A DNA stretch of 63,476 nucleotides from Acidimicrobiaceae bacterium RAAP-2 (GCA_001443545.1 LMAD01000009.1:1-63476), one strand, 5' to 3'. Numbered from the stretch's first letter, positions 33,635 through 43,103 are shown. The notes: a model not told the origin generated them from the letters alone. Program-made: numbers and translations.

Positions 33635-34914
33635 GATACGACCACGAGGTGGAGCTGACGACGACCCCGCCGCAAGACCAGGTATCGATCGTGTAGCGCC
33701 ATCGAAAGACCGATCCGCTCGTCGGCGCCGAGGCGGCGGTTGTTGACGTAGACGCCACCTTGTTCGATGAATCGCCGCGCTTCACCCTTGGACGTGGCCA
33801 GCCCGGTCAACACCAACGCGTCAACGGGGTCGACACCCGCGCGGACCACCTCTCGGGCCATCGTCGATGACGGCGCGTCGGCCACAACTTCAAGCAACGT
33901 CGCCTCGTCCAGTTCGGCGATGGTTTCACTGAAGAGCGCCTCGCCGGCTCGCTCCGAATTGCGAGCAGCCTCGTCCCCGTGCACCATCGCCACGACGGCA
34001 TTAGCGAGGGCACGTTGTGCACGGCGGGACTGGGGCTCGCGCACGACAGCGTCGTCGAGGTCGGAGATGGTCTCGTGATCGAGGAACGTGAAGAACCGCA
34101 ACAACGAGGGGGTCAATTCGTCTTCACTGTTCAGCAAGAACTGGTGCAGGGCGAACGGTGAGGTCATCGCTGGGTCGAGCCAGACTCGGTCGTTCCCACC
34201 TTCGGATTTGCCGTATTTGCGCCCGTCGGGTCGCAGCAACAGCGGTGACGTCAGTCCCGCCGCCGCGCGGCCGGTGACCTTACGAACCAGCTCGGCGCCC
34301 ATCGTGATGTTGCCCCACTGGTCTGATCCCCCCAACTGCAACGTGCAATCGTGATCGATGTTCAGCCGCAAGAAGTCGTACGCCTGGAGCAGCATGTAGG
34401 AGAACTCCGTGAAGGAGAGCCCCACGTCCTCACGGTCTAAACGACTCCGCACCGACTCCTTGGCCACCATTTGGTTCACCGTGAAGTGCTTGCCGACGTC
34501 GCGAAGAAAGTCAGTCAACGGCATCGTCGTCAGCCAATCCGCGTTGTTGAGCAGCATTGCCCGCGACGAACCGGCCGACGGTGAGAAGTCCAAGAGCCGC
34601 TCCAATTGAGCGCGAATACCGGCCAGATTGGCTTCGAGTCGATCCTGGGTCAAGAGCGGGCGTTCGGCGTCCTTGAAGCTTGGATCGCCGATGAGACCAG
34701 TGCCACCTCCCGCGAGCGCGATCGGGCGATTCCCCGCCAGCTGCAGTCGACGAAGGTTGCAAATCTGCAAAAGTCCCCCGAGGTGCAGCGACGCGGCGGT
34801 CGGATCGAACCCGATATAGGCCGTCACCCCGCCGGCGCTCAGCCGGTCAAGGACGCCGTCGTCGGTGGACTGGTGGACCAATCCCCGAAAGTGCCAGTCT
34901 GCGCGCAGGTTCAT
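33631..34914 (-). CDS. tyrS: Tyrosyl-tRNA synthetase
   Basis: Charges tRNA-Tyr. The 427 residues are the full bacterial TyrRS type. The class I signature HLGG is at 44-47 after YIGFDPTAAS, and the second motif is KYGKS in place of KMSKS, as in this family. The C-terminal S4 RNA-binding domain shows ATSKGEARRFIEQGGVYVNN. The ATG follows TAGACT by 6 bases: leaderless, and no T-box leader is visible. Confidence 0.97.
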   Translation of the reverse strand: MNLRADWHFRGLVHQSTDDGVLDRLSAGGVTAYIGFDPTAASLHLGGLLQICNLRRLQLAGNRPIALAGGGTGLIGDPSFKDAERPLLTQDRLEANLAGIRAQLERLLDFSPSAGSSRAMLLNNADWLTTMPLTDFLRDVGKHFTVNQMVAKESVRSRLDREDVGLSFTEFSYMLLQAYDFLRLNIDHDCTLQLGGSDQWGNITMGAELVRKVTGRAAAGLTSPLLLRPDGRKYGKSEGGNDRVWLDPAMTSPFALHQFLLNSEDELTPSLLRFFTFLDHETISDLDDAVVREPQSRRAQRALANAVVAMVHGDEAARNSERAGEALFSETIAELDEATLLEVVADAPSSTMAREVVRAGVDPVDALVLTGLATSKGEARRFIEQGGVYVNNRRLGADERIGLSMALHDRYLVLRRGRRQLHLVVVS

Positions 34915-34920
34915 TGCCGA

Positions 34921-34926
34921 AGTCTA
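34921..34926 (-). promoter_or_regulatory. -10 hexamer TAGACT upstream of tyrS
   Basis: TAGACT, 6 bases, ATG. The leader is too short for a tRNA-sensing element. Confidence 0.55.
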
Positions 34927-34947
34927 CGAGAGGCGCCAGCCACGACT

Positions 34948-35691
34948 TTAGAGAATCGCGTTGCTCGCCGGGAAGTGGACTTGGAGCCAGAGGACGAACG
35001 TGTGCCACGCGCCACTGATCTCGGCCAAGCCGATCAGTATCAGCATGATTCCGCCGACCTGACCGATGATCCGGTGATGACGACGCAGCCAGTTCGACGC
35101 GGTCGCCATCCACTCGGTCGCAATCGCCGCCACGACGAAGGGCAAGCCAAGCCCCAGGCAGTACACGAAGGCCAACACCGAACCGCGCAACGCCGTGGCG
35201 CCCGACGAGGACGCCGCGAGCCCAAGGATCGCCGCCAAGGTCGGTCCGATGCAAGGAGTCCAACCTAACGCGAAGAGCACCCCCAGCAGTGCCGCGCCGA
35301 CCACCGACACTCGCGGTAGGTGATGGACGCGACGCTCTCGCTGGAGCCACGACGACGGCCACCAGCCGGCGAAGAAGAAACCCAGAACAATGGTCAGCGC
35401 CCCGAAGACGATCTCGAGGCCCCGTTGGTGTGCTCGAAGCGAACCACCCAGCCCGCCGAAAGCGGCGCCGAAACTGACGAACACGAGCGCGAAGCCGATG
35501 ACGAATGCGAGGGAGCCGGCCACGGCACGTCCGCGACCCGACCGTCCAGTGACGCCACCGGTGGCACCACTCAGGAACGCGAGGTAACCCGGGAGGAGTG
35601 GCAGCACGCACGGCGAGATGAACGACACGAGCCCCGCCGCGAAGGCCAGCGGGAAGGCCGCGACGATCGAGCTCGGTAGGGCGCCGATCAC
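34948..35691 (-). CDS. ccdA: CcdA-type thiol/disulfide membrane transporter
   Basis: Moves reducing electrons across the membrane for cytochrome c maturation and extracytoplasmic thiol proteins, which may include the SCO proteins here. In 247 residues six helices are visible; the redox cysteines lie in SFISPCVLPLLPGYL and LGWTPCIGPTLA. The frame is open to GTG 35709, but GTG 35691 gives the usual GTGA overlap with the menD stop and is preferred. Followed by tyrS after 33 bases. Confidence 0.9.
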   Translation of the reverse strand: MIGALPSSIVAAFPLAFAAGLVSFISPCVLPLLPGYLAFLSGATGGVTGRSGRGRAVAGSLAFVIGFALVFVSFGAAFGGLGGSLRAHQRGLEIVFGALTIVLGFFFAGWWPSSWLQRERRVHHLPRVSVVGAALLGVLFALGWTPCIGPTLAAILGLAASSSGATALRGSVLAFVYCLGLGLPFVVAAIATEWMATASNWLRRHHRIIGQVGGIMLILIGLAEISGAWHTFVLWLQVHFPASNAIL

Positions 35692-37364
35692 GATGCTCGG
35701 GACCGCCACGCGTGGGCGACCGCACCGACGTATTCCTCGTGGACGGCGACGTTCGTCGCACGATCCGGCACCCGCGCAACGATGACGCTCACGCCCTCAC
35801 GTTCGAGCCCGGCGTCAATCTCAGCGCGCAGGGCCGCCCGGGTGGCCACCGCCGTCGCCCGATGCGCGAAGGCCTTGGCCACCGCAACGATGTCGTGATG
35901 TCGCGGCGTCCCGAAAAGCGGCTCGAAGATCTCCGGTGGCAACGAAGTCGCCTGTGACAGAAACGAGAAGATGCCGCCGCCACCGTTGTCGACGACGACG
36001 AGTACGCAACGACCGCCGACCGCGCCCAGTCCATCGACCAATCCCGACACGTCGTGCAGGAAGGTGACGTCACCGACGAGCCCGATCGCGGCTCCTCCGG
36101 CCGCTGCACCCATGACCGTCGACACGACGCCGTCGATCCCATTGGCACCCCGGTTGGCGAAGGTCACCGCCGTTCGCGGCGCGGCCCACCATTCGACATC
36201 GCGCACGGGCATCGACGAGCCAATCACCAACGCGACGTCATGGTCGTTGCTCGCTGACACGACCGCTCGCGCCACGTCGGGTTCATTGAGCGCACCGTCC
36301 GCCGACTCGCGATCGCTCAACCAACGCGCGACGAACCCTGACGCACTTTCCCAGAACGCTCGATAGGACCCGTCGGCCCCTAACCGCTCCGCGGTGAAAT
36401 CCGGCATTCCCGGATACGACGTACCAATGACACTGTCGGGGTCGCTCAGTGAACCACTGCCCCGCCACGCCAGCACGGGGACCTGCCAGTGACGAATCTG
36501 TTCGGCGAGGACCTTGGAGGCCGGCAACCCTCCCAGGCGAACGATGACGTCGGGACGCGCGGCGTCGGCGAAGGATGCATCGCGCAAGAGTCCGTCGTAG
36601 TGCGCAACCGTCGAACCGACCGTCGCGTCGCCGAGCACCGCCCAGCCGAGCGAACGCATCGACGCGACCGTCTCACGCTTCACGCCCCGCCCGACCACCG
36701 CGAGGACGCGGCGACCACGCAGGTCGACGTCAGCGTTGACTTTGAGTCGTCCGACCTCGAGTCGCCATGGTGCGCCCGCGGCTCGTCCCATCGGCAGGGC
36801 TAACGCCTCAGCAACCAATGGCTCCACGAAGGCCGCGTTGATATGCACGGGGCCACCTTCCCCGTCAGTCCCGGTCGCGGCCCACCAACACCGGCTCGCC
36901 AGGGGACGCCAGCTCGCCGACGCATCGAGCCGCGCGACACCCGGTTCCTCGAATCGGCGAACCGCTGACTGATAGAGATCACGCTGCTCGATGGTCTGGG
37001 GAGCACCGACACCGTGGAGCTCGGCGGGTCGGTCGGCCGTGACTACGAGCAACGGGACACCCGCCAAATCAGCCTCGGCGACCGCCGCGTGCAGCTCCGC
37101 CGCCGCCGTCCCGCTGGTCACGATGAGCGCGACGGGCAACCCTGAGGACAGGGCTCGACCGATGGCGAAGAATCCCGCACTTCGTTCGTCGACGCGCACG
37201 TGAAGACCCAGACCGCCGTGTCGGGCTGCGGCGATCGCCAACGGCGTAGACCGAGAACCGGGGCAGATCACGATCTCTCGCAATCCGTGTCGGTACCACT
37301 CGTCGAAGAGAGTGGCGGCGAAGGTTGCCTGGACCGCGCTCGGGTTCGGTACGCTCGATTGCAA
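35688..37364 (-). CDS. menD: Menaquinone synthesis: SEPHCHC synthase MenD
   Basis: ThDP enzyme joining isochorismate and 2-oxoglutarate, the first committed menaquinone step. N-terminal CPGSRSTPLAIAAARH, then SGTAAAELHAAVAEAD and VVVDNGGGGIFSFL for ThDP and metal binding. Two starts are possible: GTG 37370, or TTG 37364, which has GAGGAG five bases upstream and gives 558 residues; I prefer TTG. That codon shares one base with the menH ATG on the other strand. menF and menC are not in the window. Confidence 0.93.
   Translation of the reverse strand: MQSSVPNPSAVQATFAATLFDEWYRHGLREIVICPGSRSTPLAIAAARHGGLGLHVRVDERSAGFFAIGRALSSGLPVALIVTSGTAAAELHAAVAEADLAGVPLLVVTADRPAELHGVGAPQTIEQRDLYQSAVRRFEEPGVARLDASASWRPLASRCWWAATGTDGEGGPVHINAAFVEPLVAEALALPMGRAAGAPWRLEVGRLKVNADVDLRGRRVLAVVGRGVKRETVASMRSLGWAVLGDATVGSTVAHYDGLLRDASFADAARPDVIVRLGGLPASKVLAEQIRHWQVPVLAWRGSGSLSDPDSVIGTSYPGMPDFTAERLGADGSYRAFWESASGFVARWLSDRESADGALNEPDVARAVVSASNDHDVALVIGSSMPVRDVEWWAAPRTAVTFANRGANGIDGVVSTVMGAAAGGAAIGLVGDVTFLHDVSGLVDGLGAVGGRCVLVVVDNGGGGIFSFLSQATSLPPEIFEPLFGTPRHHDIVAVAKAFAHRATAVATRAALRAEIDAGLEREGVSVIVARVPDRATNVAVHEEYVGAVAHAWRSRAS
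37350..37355 (+). promoter_or_regulatory. -10 hexamer TACGCT upstream of menH
   Basis: TACGCT, 8 bases, ATG at 37364. It lies inside the menD coding start region on the other strand only if menD begins at the upstream GTG or beyond; otherwise it is in its 5' region. Confidence 0.4.
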
Positions 37365-38107
37365 TGTCACTCCTCAAGGTCCGACGCGAAGGCGAGGGGC
37401 CAGTCTTCGTCTGGCTACACGGCTTTACCCAAACCAGTCGATCCGCGGCCCGGTTCCGTACCATTCTGGCAGAGACGCGAGAACTCTGGACACTCGACTT
37501 GCCAGGTCACGGCCAGTCCGCCACCGTACACGCATCGCTCGACGAATGCGCCGATCTCGTCGCCGAAGTCCTCGACGGCCCCTGCGACCTGGGGGGGTAC
37601 TCCTTTGGCGGACGGGTGGCACTCCACGTCGCCCTGCGCCATCCCGCCCTGATCGCTCGCCTCGTGTTGCTGAGCGCAACGCGAGGCATCGCCGATGAGG
37701 CGCTGCGCGCTGACCGCCGTCGTCAAGACGAAGCGCTGGCGAATCGCATCGAAGTCATCGGGACCGAGGCCTTTCTCGACGAATGGCTCGCCCAGCCACT
37801 CTTCGCCGACCTGCCCGTCGACCCCATCGAACGCGATTCGCGTAGTCGAGACCCGCACGGTCTCGCCGAGTCGCTTCGACGCTGTGGCACGGGGACCCAA
37901 GATTGGCTGGGGCAGCGCCTCGGAAGCGTTCGTGCTCCGACCCTCACGGTCGCCGGCGAACTCGACCACAAATTTCGCGAGGAGGCGACGGCCATCGCGT
38001 CCGCAGTCCACGTTGGCGTGACCGACGTGATCGCGAACGTCGGTCACGCCGCCCACCTCGAACAACCAGAGACGACTGCCTTCTCGTTCAACCGGTTCCT
38101 GGTCTAG
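37364..38107 (+). CDS. menH: MenH-like alpha/beta hydrolase (SHCHC synthase)
   Basis: Eliminates pyruvate from the MenD product. 247 residues with the alpha/beta hydrolase layout: oxyanion WLHGFTQTS near 18-26, nucleophile in GGYSFGGRVAL near residue 84, and catalytic His in NVGHAAHLEQPE near the C terminus. The ATRGIADEALRADRR segment is typical of MenH. It is divergent from menD with overlapping start codons and shares a CTAG stop overlap with menA. Confidence 0.88.
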   Translation: MSLLKVRREGEGPVFVWLHGFTQTSRSAARFRTILAETRELWTLDLPGHGQSATVHASLDECADLVAEVLDGPCDLGGYSFGGRVALHVALRHPALIARLVLLSATRGIADEALRADRRRQDEALANRIEVIGTEAFLDEWLAQPLFADLPVDPIERDSRSRDPHGLAESLRRCGTGTQDWLGQRLGSVRAPTLTVAGELDHKFREEATAIASAVHVGVTDVIANVGHAAHLEQPETTAFSFNRFLV

Positions 38108-38973
38108 CGCGTCACGGTGTAGACCACGACCAGCAGCGCGCCAATGGCGAGTTGCACCCGCGATGAGTATTGAAGTAACGCGAGCAACTCTCGACCGCGA
38201 CGTGGCGAAAACACCATCCGAACACCTGGGACGTACGCGATGAGCGCTACCAGGGCGACGACCGGCTCGCCACCCGCCGCGATGCCGACGACGGCCCCGA
38301 CGACGCAGGCCACGAAGAGCCACGAGCCGCGTTCTCGTCCGAGCCGGGCAGCGAGGGTCCGCTTGCCCGCGGCGACATCACCAGCGACGTCGCGGAGATT
38401 ATTCGCCTCGAGCAGGGCGCAGGCCATCGAGCCAGTCGCGAGTCCGAGCCACCACGATGATCCGAGGACGTGACGGTGCTGCACGTACGCCGTCCCCACG
38501 GTCGCGAGAAGTCCGAAGTACAGCAGCACGAACAGCTCGCCGAGCCCGAGGTAGCCGTACGGCTTCGGTCCGCCGGTGTAGAGGTAGCCGGCGAGTATCG
38601 CACTCGCGCCGAGCGCGATCAGCCACCACGACGTTCGAGCGGCGAGCCCGAGCCCCGCCACGGCCGCCACGCCGAAACAGACGAACGCGGCGTACTTGAC
38701 GAAGCGGGCCGATACCAACTGGGACGCCGTGAGACGAAACGGTCCGACCCGGTCTTCGTCGGTGCCCCGCACGCCGTCGGAGTAGTCATTGGCGTAGTTC
38801 GTGCCAACCTGCAGCGCCAACGCCACGATGGCGGCGAGTGCGGTGTTCAGCCAATTGATGGTTTCGGGCCGCACGAGTGCTGCCCCGACGCCAACGGGGA
38901 CGACGGCCGCCGGGAGTGTACGGGGTCGAGCGGCGAGCACCCACCGCTCGACCACGCCGGGCGAGGACGTCAT
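38104..38973 (-). CDS. menA: 1,4-dihydroxy-2-naphthoate polyprenyltransferase
   Basis: Membrane UbiA-family enzyme attaching the prenyl chain. The 289 residues have about nine helices. The two Asp-rich motifs are NYANDYSDG near residue 55 and NNLRDVAGD near 185, which bind Mg-prenyl diphosphate. The frame is open to 39279, but ATG 38973 overlaps the menB stop (ATGA), fixing the start. Confidence 0.95.
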   Translation of the reverse strand: MTSSPGVVERWVLAARPRTLPAAVVPVGVGAALVRPETINWLNTALAAIVALALQVGTNYANDYSDGVRGTDEDRVGPFRLTASQLVSARFVKYAAFVCFGVAAVAGLGLAARTSWWLIALGASAILAGYLYTGGPKPYGYLGLGELFVLLYFGLLATVGTAYVQHRHVLGSSWWLGLATGSMACALLEANNLRDVAGDVAAGKRTLAARLGRERGSWLFVACVVGAVVGIAAGGEPVVALVALIAYVPGVRMVFSPRRGRELLALLQYSSRVQLAIGALLVVVYTVTR

Positions 38974-39863
38974 GGGCGCTTGGGGAACTTTGAGAAGTCC
39001 GGCGATCGATGTTCGACGAAGGCGTTTCGACCCTCTTGACCCTCTTCGGACATATAGAAGAGCATCGTCGCGTCGCCGGCGAGCTGTTGGACACCCGCCA
39101 AGCCGTCGTCGGCCGCGTTGAAACCGGCCTTCAGCATCCGCAGGGCCAACGGCGAAAGCGTGAGCATCTGACGGCACCACGCCACCGTCTCCGATTCGAG
39201 CTGCGCCAGCGGAACCACCGTGTTGACCAGCCCCCACTCGAGCGCGGTCGGCGCGTCGTATTGACGACAGAGGAACCACACTTCCTTGGCCCGCTTGAGG
39301 CCGATCGTCCGTGCGAGCAGCGACGAACCGTAACCGCCATCGAAGGATCCGACTCGGGGGCCGGTTTGTCCGAAACGGGCATTATCCGCGGCGATAGACA
39401 AGTCGCAGACGAGATGCAGGATGTGTCCTCCACCAATGGCGTATCCGGCAATCGACGCAACGACTGGTTTGGGTAGTCGGCGAATCTGAACCTGGAGATC
39501 GAGGACGTTGAGCCGTCCGACCCCTTGGCGAGCCACGTCGTCATCACCGATGTACCCATCGTCACCGCGGATCTTCTGGTCCCCACCCGAGCAAAACGCG
39601 TCGGGCCCCGCGCCGGTCAGGATGATGGCGCCGACCGTGGTGTTGTCGCGTGCCCGTTCGAATGCGTCGGACAGCTCAAACAGCGTCTGGGGCCGGAAGG
39701 CGTTGCGTCGCTCGGGACGGTTGATGGTGATACGCGCGATACCGTCGCCAACCTCGTAAATGATGTCGCCGTAGTCCCCCTCGGTCTGCCACGACGGCAA
39801 CGGCACGGAGCGGAACTGGTCGACGGGGTCGACGGGTGGTCCTTGAATAACGGTCTCGTTCAT
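38970..39863 (-). CDS. menB: 1,4-dihydroxy-2-naphthoyl-CoA synthase
   Basis: Crotonase-fold ring-closing enzyme. In 297 residues the oxyanion segment FCSGGDQKIRG and GYAIGGGHILHLVCDL are diagnostic, and the C-terminal GRNAFVEHRSPDFSKFP is the MenB signature. ATG 39863 is preferred over GTG 39872 because TAGCGT lies 7 bases before it. It is coupled to menA by ATGA. Confidence 0.97.
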   Translation of the reverse strand: MNETVIQGPPVDPVDQFRSVPLPSWQTEGDYGDIIYEVGDGIARITINRPERRNAFRPQTLFELSDAFERARDNTTVGAIILTGAGPDAFCSGGDQKIRGDDGYIGDDDVARQGVGRLNVLDLQVQIRRLPKPVVASIAGYAIGGGHILHLVCDLSIAADNARFGQTGPRVGSFDGGYGSSLLARTIGLKRAKEVWFLCRQYDAPTALEWGLVNTVVPLAQLESETVAWCRQMLTLSPLALRMLKAGFNAADDGLAGVQQLAGDATMLFYMSEEGQEGRNAFVEHRSPDFSKFPKRP

Positions 39864-39870
39864 GGCGACC

Positions 39871-39876
39871 ACGCTA
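39871..39876 (-). promoter_or_regulatory. -10 hexamer TAGCGT upstream of menB
   Basis: TAGCGT, 7 bases, ATG. Lets menB-menA be transcribed apart from the sulfatase upstream. Confidence 0.5.
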
Positions 39877-39884
39877 TCGCCGAG

Positions 39885-41462
39885 CTAGACCGGTGCGACT
39901 AGTCGTCCCGGTATCGCCCGCTCGACCTCTCGGGTCTCGTGTAACGCCAGTTGCTCGTGCAGTGACGACCGTGCCTCCGAAAGGGTCGGGTCCGAGAATC
40001 GATTCACCCGTTGGAGCGGATCGTCGACGAGGTCGTACAGTTCCCCTTCGCTGCCATCGTGGACCGAACCCGGTTGGTACTCCGTGTACAGATAGCGATC
40101 AGTGAGTATGGTGCGAACGTGGACGTCGACGCCGAAGAGCGCGGAGTCCCACTCGGTGATAGTGCCCACGAAGTTCCGGTCCTGGGCGTCACGATCGTTG
40201 ATCGGCAGCCGCTCGCCCTCGACCCAGTCCGGACGAGCGGTCCCCGCAATGTCGGCGAACGTGGCCGCCAAGGATACGAGACTTACCGGTGCACTGACCA
40301 CCGTCGGCGACGGCGCCGTCGAGGGGGCCGGCCGCCAAATCAGCGGGAGCCGCATCAGCGAGTCCACGTGGTAGGGACCCTTGAACAACAGTCCGTAGTC
40401 CCCTTGGAACTCGCCGTGATCGGTCGTGAAAATGACGTCGACATCTTCCCCCCACCCGCGTTCTCGAATCGCTCGCAGCACCCGACCAATCGCCTCATCG
40501 ATTAATTCGACCTCCACGGCGTTCAGCGCGTTCACCTCTCGAACCTGATCAGCCGTCAAGGTCGCCGGCACCCACTTCGCGGGTGCCTCGTAGTTGCTCA
40601 CGAGTCGCCCGTCGTACCACATCCGCCAGTGTTGCGCCTTCTGGTCGAGCAATCGCTCGCGGTCTTCGGCTCGCTGCGGGTAGTTGATCGGAAGCGCCAC
40701 CTCACGCCAGGGAACCCGGGCGCGTTCGGCCGCTGGCGGATCCCAAGGGTGATGGGGGTCGGGGAAACTCATCCAGCAGAACCAGTCTCGCTCCACCGGT
40801 TGACTCTCCAGCCACGCGATGGTTCGATCAGCCACCCAGTCAGTGTGATACCAGTCGCGCGCGACCGGATTAATCGCCACCTGCGGGGCGCCGGTGTCGC
40901 CGCCACCAGCCGCGTTCACGTTCAGGTCCCCGTCGACCACGGCGTAAAACCCGCCCAATGCTTCGGGGTGCTGCTCGCGGATCCATTGCGCGTAGTGCAG
41001 TGGCCCGAGCACGCCGTGCGTCGCGAACTCCAAGTGGTCGAAACCTCGGTGTACCCCGCGACGTCCGTCAAACCACGGAGATTCGACCGTCGGAATTCCG
41101 AGGTGCGCCAGTGCGTTCTCGGGGTAGCGACCGAAGGGGTCGAGGAATGGTTCGAAGTGGGCCTTACCGATGAGGGCGGTCGCGTACCCCGCGTCATGCA
41201 GGTGCGCCGCGATTGATGGTGCGTCGACCGCGAGGGGGACACCGTTCATCCACGCCCCGTGAGCGCTGGGGTATTGACCAGTCAGCATCGATGCCCTCGA
41301 CGGCATGCACACCACCGAGGTCGGTTGACATCGTTCGTAGCGGATACCTTCCGCCGCGAGCCGATCCAGCGTGGGCGTGCGCGCCACGAGGCCACCGTTG
41401 GCTCCGACCGTGTCGTAGCGCTGCTGATCAGTTGTGATGAAAAGAATGCGTCGGCCCATCAT
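39885..41462 (-). CDS. Type I sulfatase (alkaline phosphatase superfamily)
   Basis: Predicted hydrolase of sulfate or phosphonate esters. In 525 residues the active-site motif CMPSR (Cys52) followed by TG is the site oxidised to formylglycine; metal residues lie in ITTDQQR (Asp12) and TTDHGEF. No signal peptide, so the enzyme should be cytosolic, which favours choline-sulfatase or phosphonate monoester hydrolase types over secreted arylsulfatases. ATG 41462 overlaps the stop of the SRPBCC gene. No formylglycine-generating enzyme is in the window. The substrate is unknown. Confidence 0.88.
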   Translation of the reverse strand: MMGRRILFITTDQQRYDTVGANGGLVARTPTLDRLAAEGIRYERCQPTSVVCMPSRASMLTGQYPSAHGAWMNGVPLAVDAPSIAAHLHDAGYATALIGKAHFEPFLDPFGRYPENALAHLGIPTVESPWFDGRRGVHRGFDHLEFATHGVLGPLHYAQWIREQHPEALGGFYAVVDGDLNVNAAGGGDTGAPQVAINPVARDWYHTDWVADRTIAWLESQPVERDWFCWMSFPDPHHPWDPPAAERARVPWREVALPINYPQRAEDRERLLDQKAQHWRMWYDGRLVSNYEAPAKWVPATLTADQVREVNALNAVEVELIDEAIGRVLRAIRERGWGEDVDVIFTTDHGEFQGDYGLLFKGPYHVDSLMRLPLIWRPAPSTAPSPTVVSAPVSLVSLAATFADIAGTARPDWVEGERLPINDRDAQDRNFVGTITEWDSALFGVDVHVRTILTDRYLYTEYQPGSVHDGSEGELYDLVDDPLQRVNRFSDPTLSEARSSLHEQLALHETREVERAIPGRLVAPV

Positions 41463-41848
41463 CCCCCTTCGGCAATCCGTTTGATCGAATCCAGCGCACC
41501 CGACGACGCACCCCCGATGATCAGGGCTAGCGTGTCCGGTTCGGCGGTCGTTGCGTAGACGCATAGCGTGTCGCGCTCATCGAGTTCGATCACGTCGATT
41601 GTGCCCAGGTGCGAACGGTACTGAGGCGCGAGGATGCGGTACGCGAATCGACGTTGGAGGGCATCGATGGCGAGTATCTCCTCGGGGATGACTATCCCGG
41701 TCGCCAGGGTGATTGTGCGAATCGAACCCTCGACGTCTGCGGCGATGATCCCCGGAAACCATTTCGGAATTGAAGCGGGATCCTCGATAATCTTCCAGAC
41801 GACCGACGCGGGGGCGGCGATGCGCACCTCGTATCGCAATGACGCCAT
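41459..41848 (-). CDS. SRPBCC-family (START/polyketide cyclase-like) protein
   Basis: 129 residues with the fold's typical opening (YEVRIAAPASVVWKIIEDP, then IPKWFPGI), a beta-grip with a hydrophobic cavity. Ligand unknown. The frame is open to 41917, but ATG 41848 matches the family start; a TAGTGT hexamer lies 17 bases upstream with a G-rich ribosome site between. Coupled to the sulfatase by ATGA, so the two are expressed together. Confidence 0.8.
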   Translation of the reverse strand: MASLRYEVRIAAPASVVWKIIEDPASIPKWFPGIIAADVEGSIRTITLATGIVIPEEILAIDALQRRFAYRILAPQYRSHLGTIDVIELDERDTLCVYATTAEPDTLALIIGGASSGALDSIKRIAEGG

Positions 41849-41976
41849 ATCCACCCCCGTCCCCGACACTATCGCCGGGCTCCTCGCGTAGGCGGCGAAC
41901 GGACGCACCAAATCCACGCCGCGACTGGCCCCGACGCGACGCGATCGAAGGGGCCGCAGGGGTTCGTCGACGCCTC

Positions 41977-41982
41977 TAGCAT
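41977..41982 (+). promoter_or_regulatory. -10 hexamer TAGCAT upstream of menE
   Basis: TAGCAT, 6 bases, GTG at 41989. Confidence 0.5.
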
Positions 41983-41988
41983 CACTCC

Positions 41989-43098
41989 GTGGCCGATCTC
42001 GTTGCTCTCGACTTCCCGTTGGGTCCGTCCCTCGAGTACGGACTACGCACGTGCGTCGACCGAGGTGAGGCCTTCTGTATTGTGGATCAACGCCTCACCG
42101 CTCGCCAGCAACTCAGTCAGCTGACCACGCTCGGGGCGACCGTCCATTGGGGTGTGGACGGTCGGACGCCACTCGACGACGGACGGCCGGTCGATGATGA
42201 GGTCGGTCTCGTCATGCTTACCTCCGGATCGAGTGGCACGCCGAAGGCGGCCGAGCTCACCTGGTTGGCCCTGAGCGCGAGCGCCTCCATCACCCAATCC
42301 ACGCTCCGTGACGGCGCCGCGCCCGTTTGGTTCCCCGTGTTACCGGCGAACCACATCGGCGGGCTCGCCGTGATCCTGCGGGCAATTCTCGATGATGCAT
42401 CGCTGGTCTGGTCCGCAGGGAACGATTTCGAAGACGCCATCGCCCGAGGAGCGACCCACGTCGCCGTGGTTCGAACGCACCTCGCTCGCCACGACCTCTC
42501 CCAATTCCGCGTCGTGCTGTTGGGCGGCGCTCGACCACCATCGCTGACCGGGGATAACGTCGTGTCCACGTGGGGCATGACCGAGACCGGGTCGGGCGTC
42601 GTCTACAACGGTGAACCGCTACCCGGCGTCGAGCTCGCGAGCGTCGACGGCGAGATCATCGTGCGCTCTCCCACCCTCTTCCGCTCCTATCGCACCGCGG
42701 CGAGACCACGCATCACCGGTCCCGACGGGCTCGACGATTGGTTCCCTACGGGTGACGGCGGCAGCGTCGACAACGGTCGGCTCTCGATCCACGGACGTCT
42801 CGCGTTCGTGATCAATACCGGCGGAGAAAAAGTTTGGCCGGAGGACCTCGAGAGCGTTCTGACCCCCCTCGAACACGTCCGGGACGTCGCGGTAACCGGC
42901 GTCGACGATCCGCAGTGGGGTCAACGCGTCGTCGCCCTCGTAGTCACTGACGGCGAACTTATCGACGACCCGATTCGCGAAGTCGCGGCTGAGCGAATCG
43001 GCCCTTGGGCCAAGCCCAAAGAGATTCGCTACGTCACGGCGATCCCCAGGACGGGCAACGGGAAGATTCGCCGCCGCGACCTGCCTTACCTGCACTGA
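41989..43098 (+). CDS. menE: o-Succinylbenzoate-CoA ligase
   Basis: Acyl-adenylating enzyme of menaquinone synthesis. 369 residues, the short MenE form. The ATP loop is LTSGSSGTPKAAELT near residue 78; WGMTETGSG is motif A5, and PTGDGG and GEKVWPEDLE follow. The catalytic Lys is in TGNGKIRRRDL. Assignment to MenE rather than another ligase rests on length, PANHIGGLAV and the men neighbourhood. Leaderless GTG start. Confidence 0.88.
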   Translation: MADLVALDFPLGPSLEYGLRTCVDRGEAFCIVDQRLTARQQLSQLTTLGATVHWGVDGRTPLDDGRPVDDEVGLVMLTSGSSGTPKAAELTWLALSASASITQSTLRDGAAPVWFPVLPANHIGGLAVILRAILDDASLVWSAGNDFEDAIARGATHVAVVRTHLARHDLSQFRVVLLGGARPPSLTGDNVVSTWGMTETGSGVVYNGEPLPGVELASVDGEIIVRSPTLFRSYRTAARPRITGPDGLDDWFPTGDGGSVDNGRLSIHGRLAFVINTGGEKVWPEDLESVLTPLEHVRDVAVTGVDDPQWGQRVVALVVTDGELIDDPIREVAAERIGPWAKPKEIRYVTAIPRTGNGKIRRRDLPYLH

Positions 43099-43103
43099 TC
43101 GAA

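Noticed and set aside
37415..38323. 302-codon minus-strand frame
   Set aside because: Antisense to menH, which has all catalytic motifs in the other direction.
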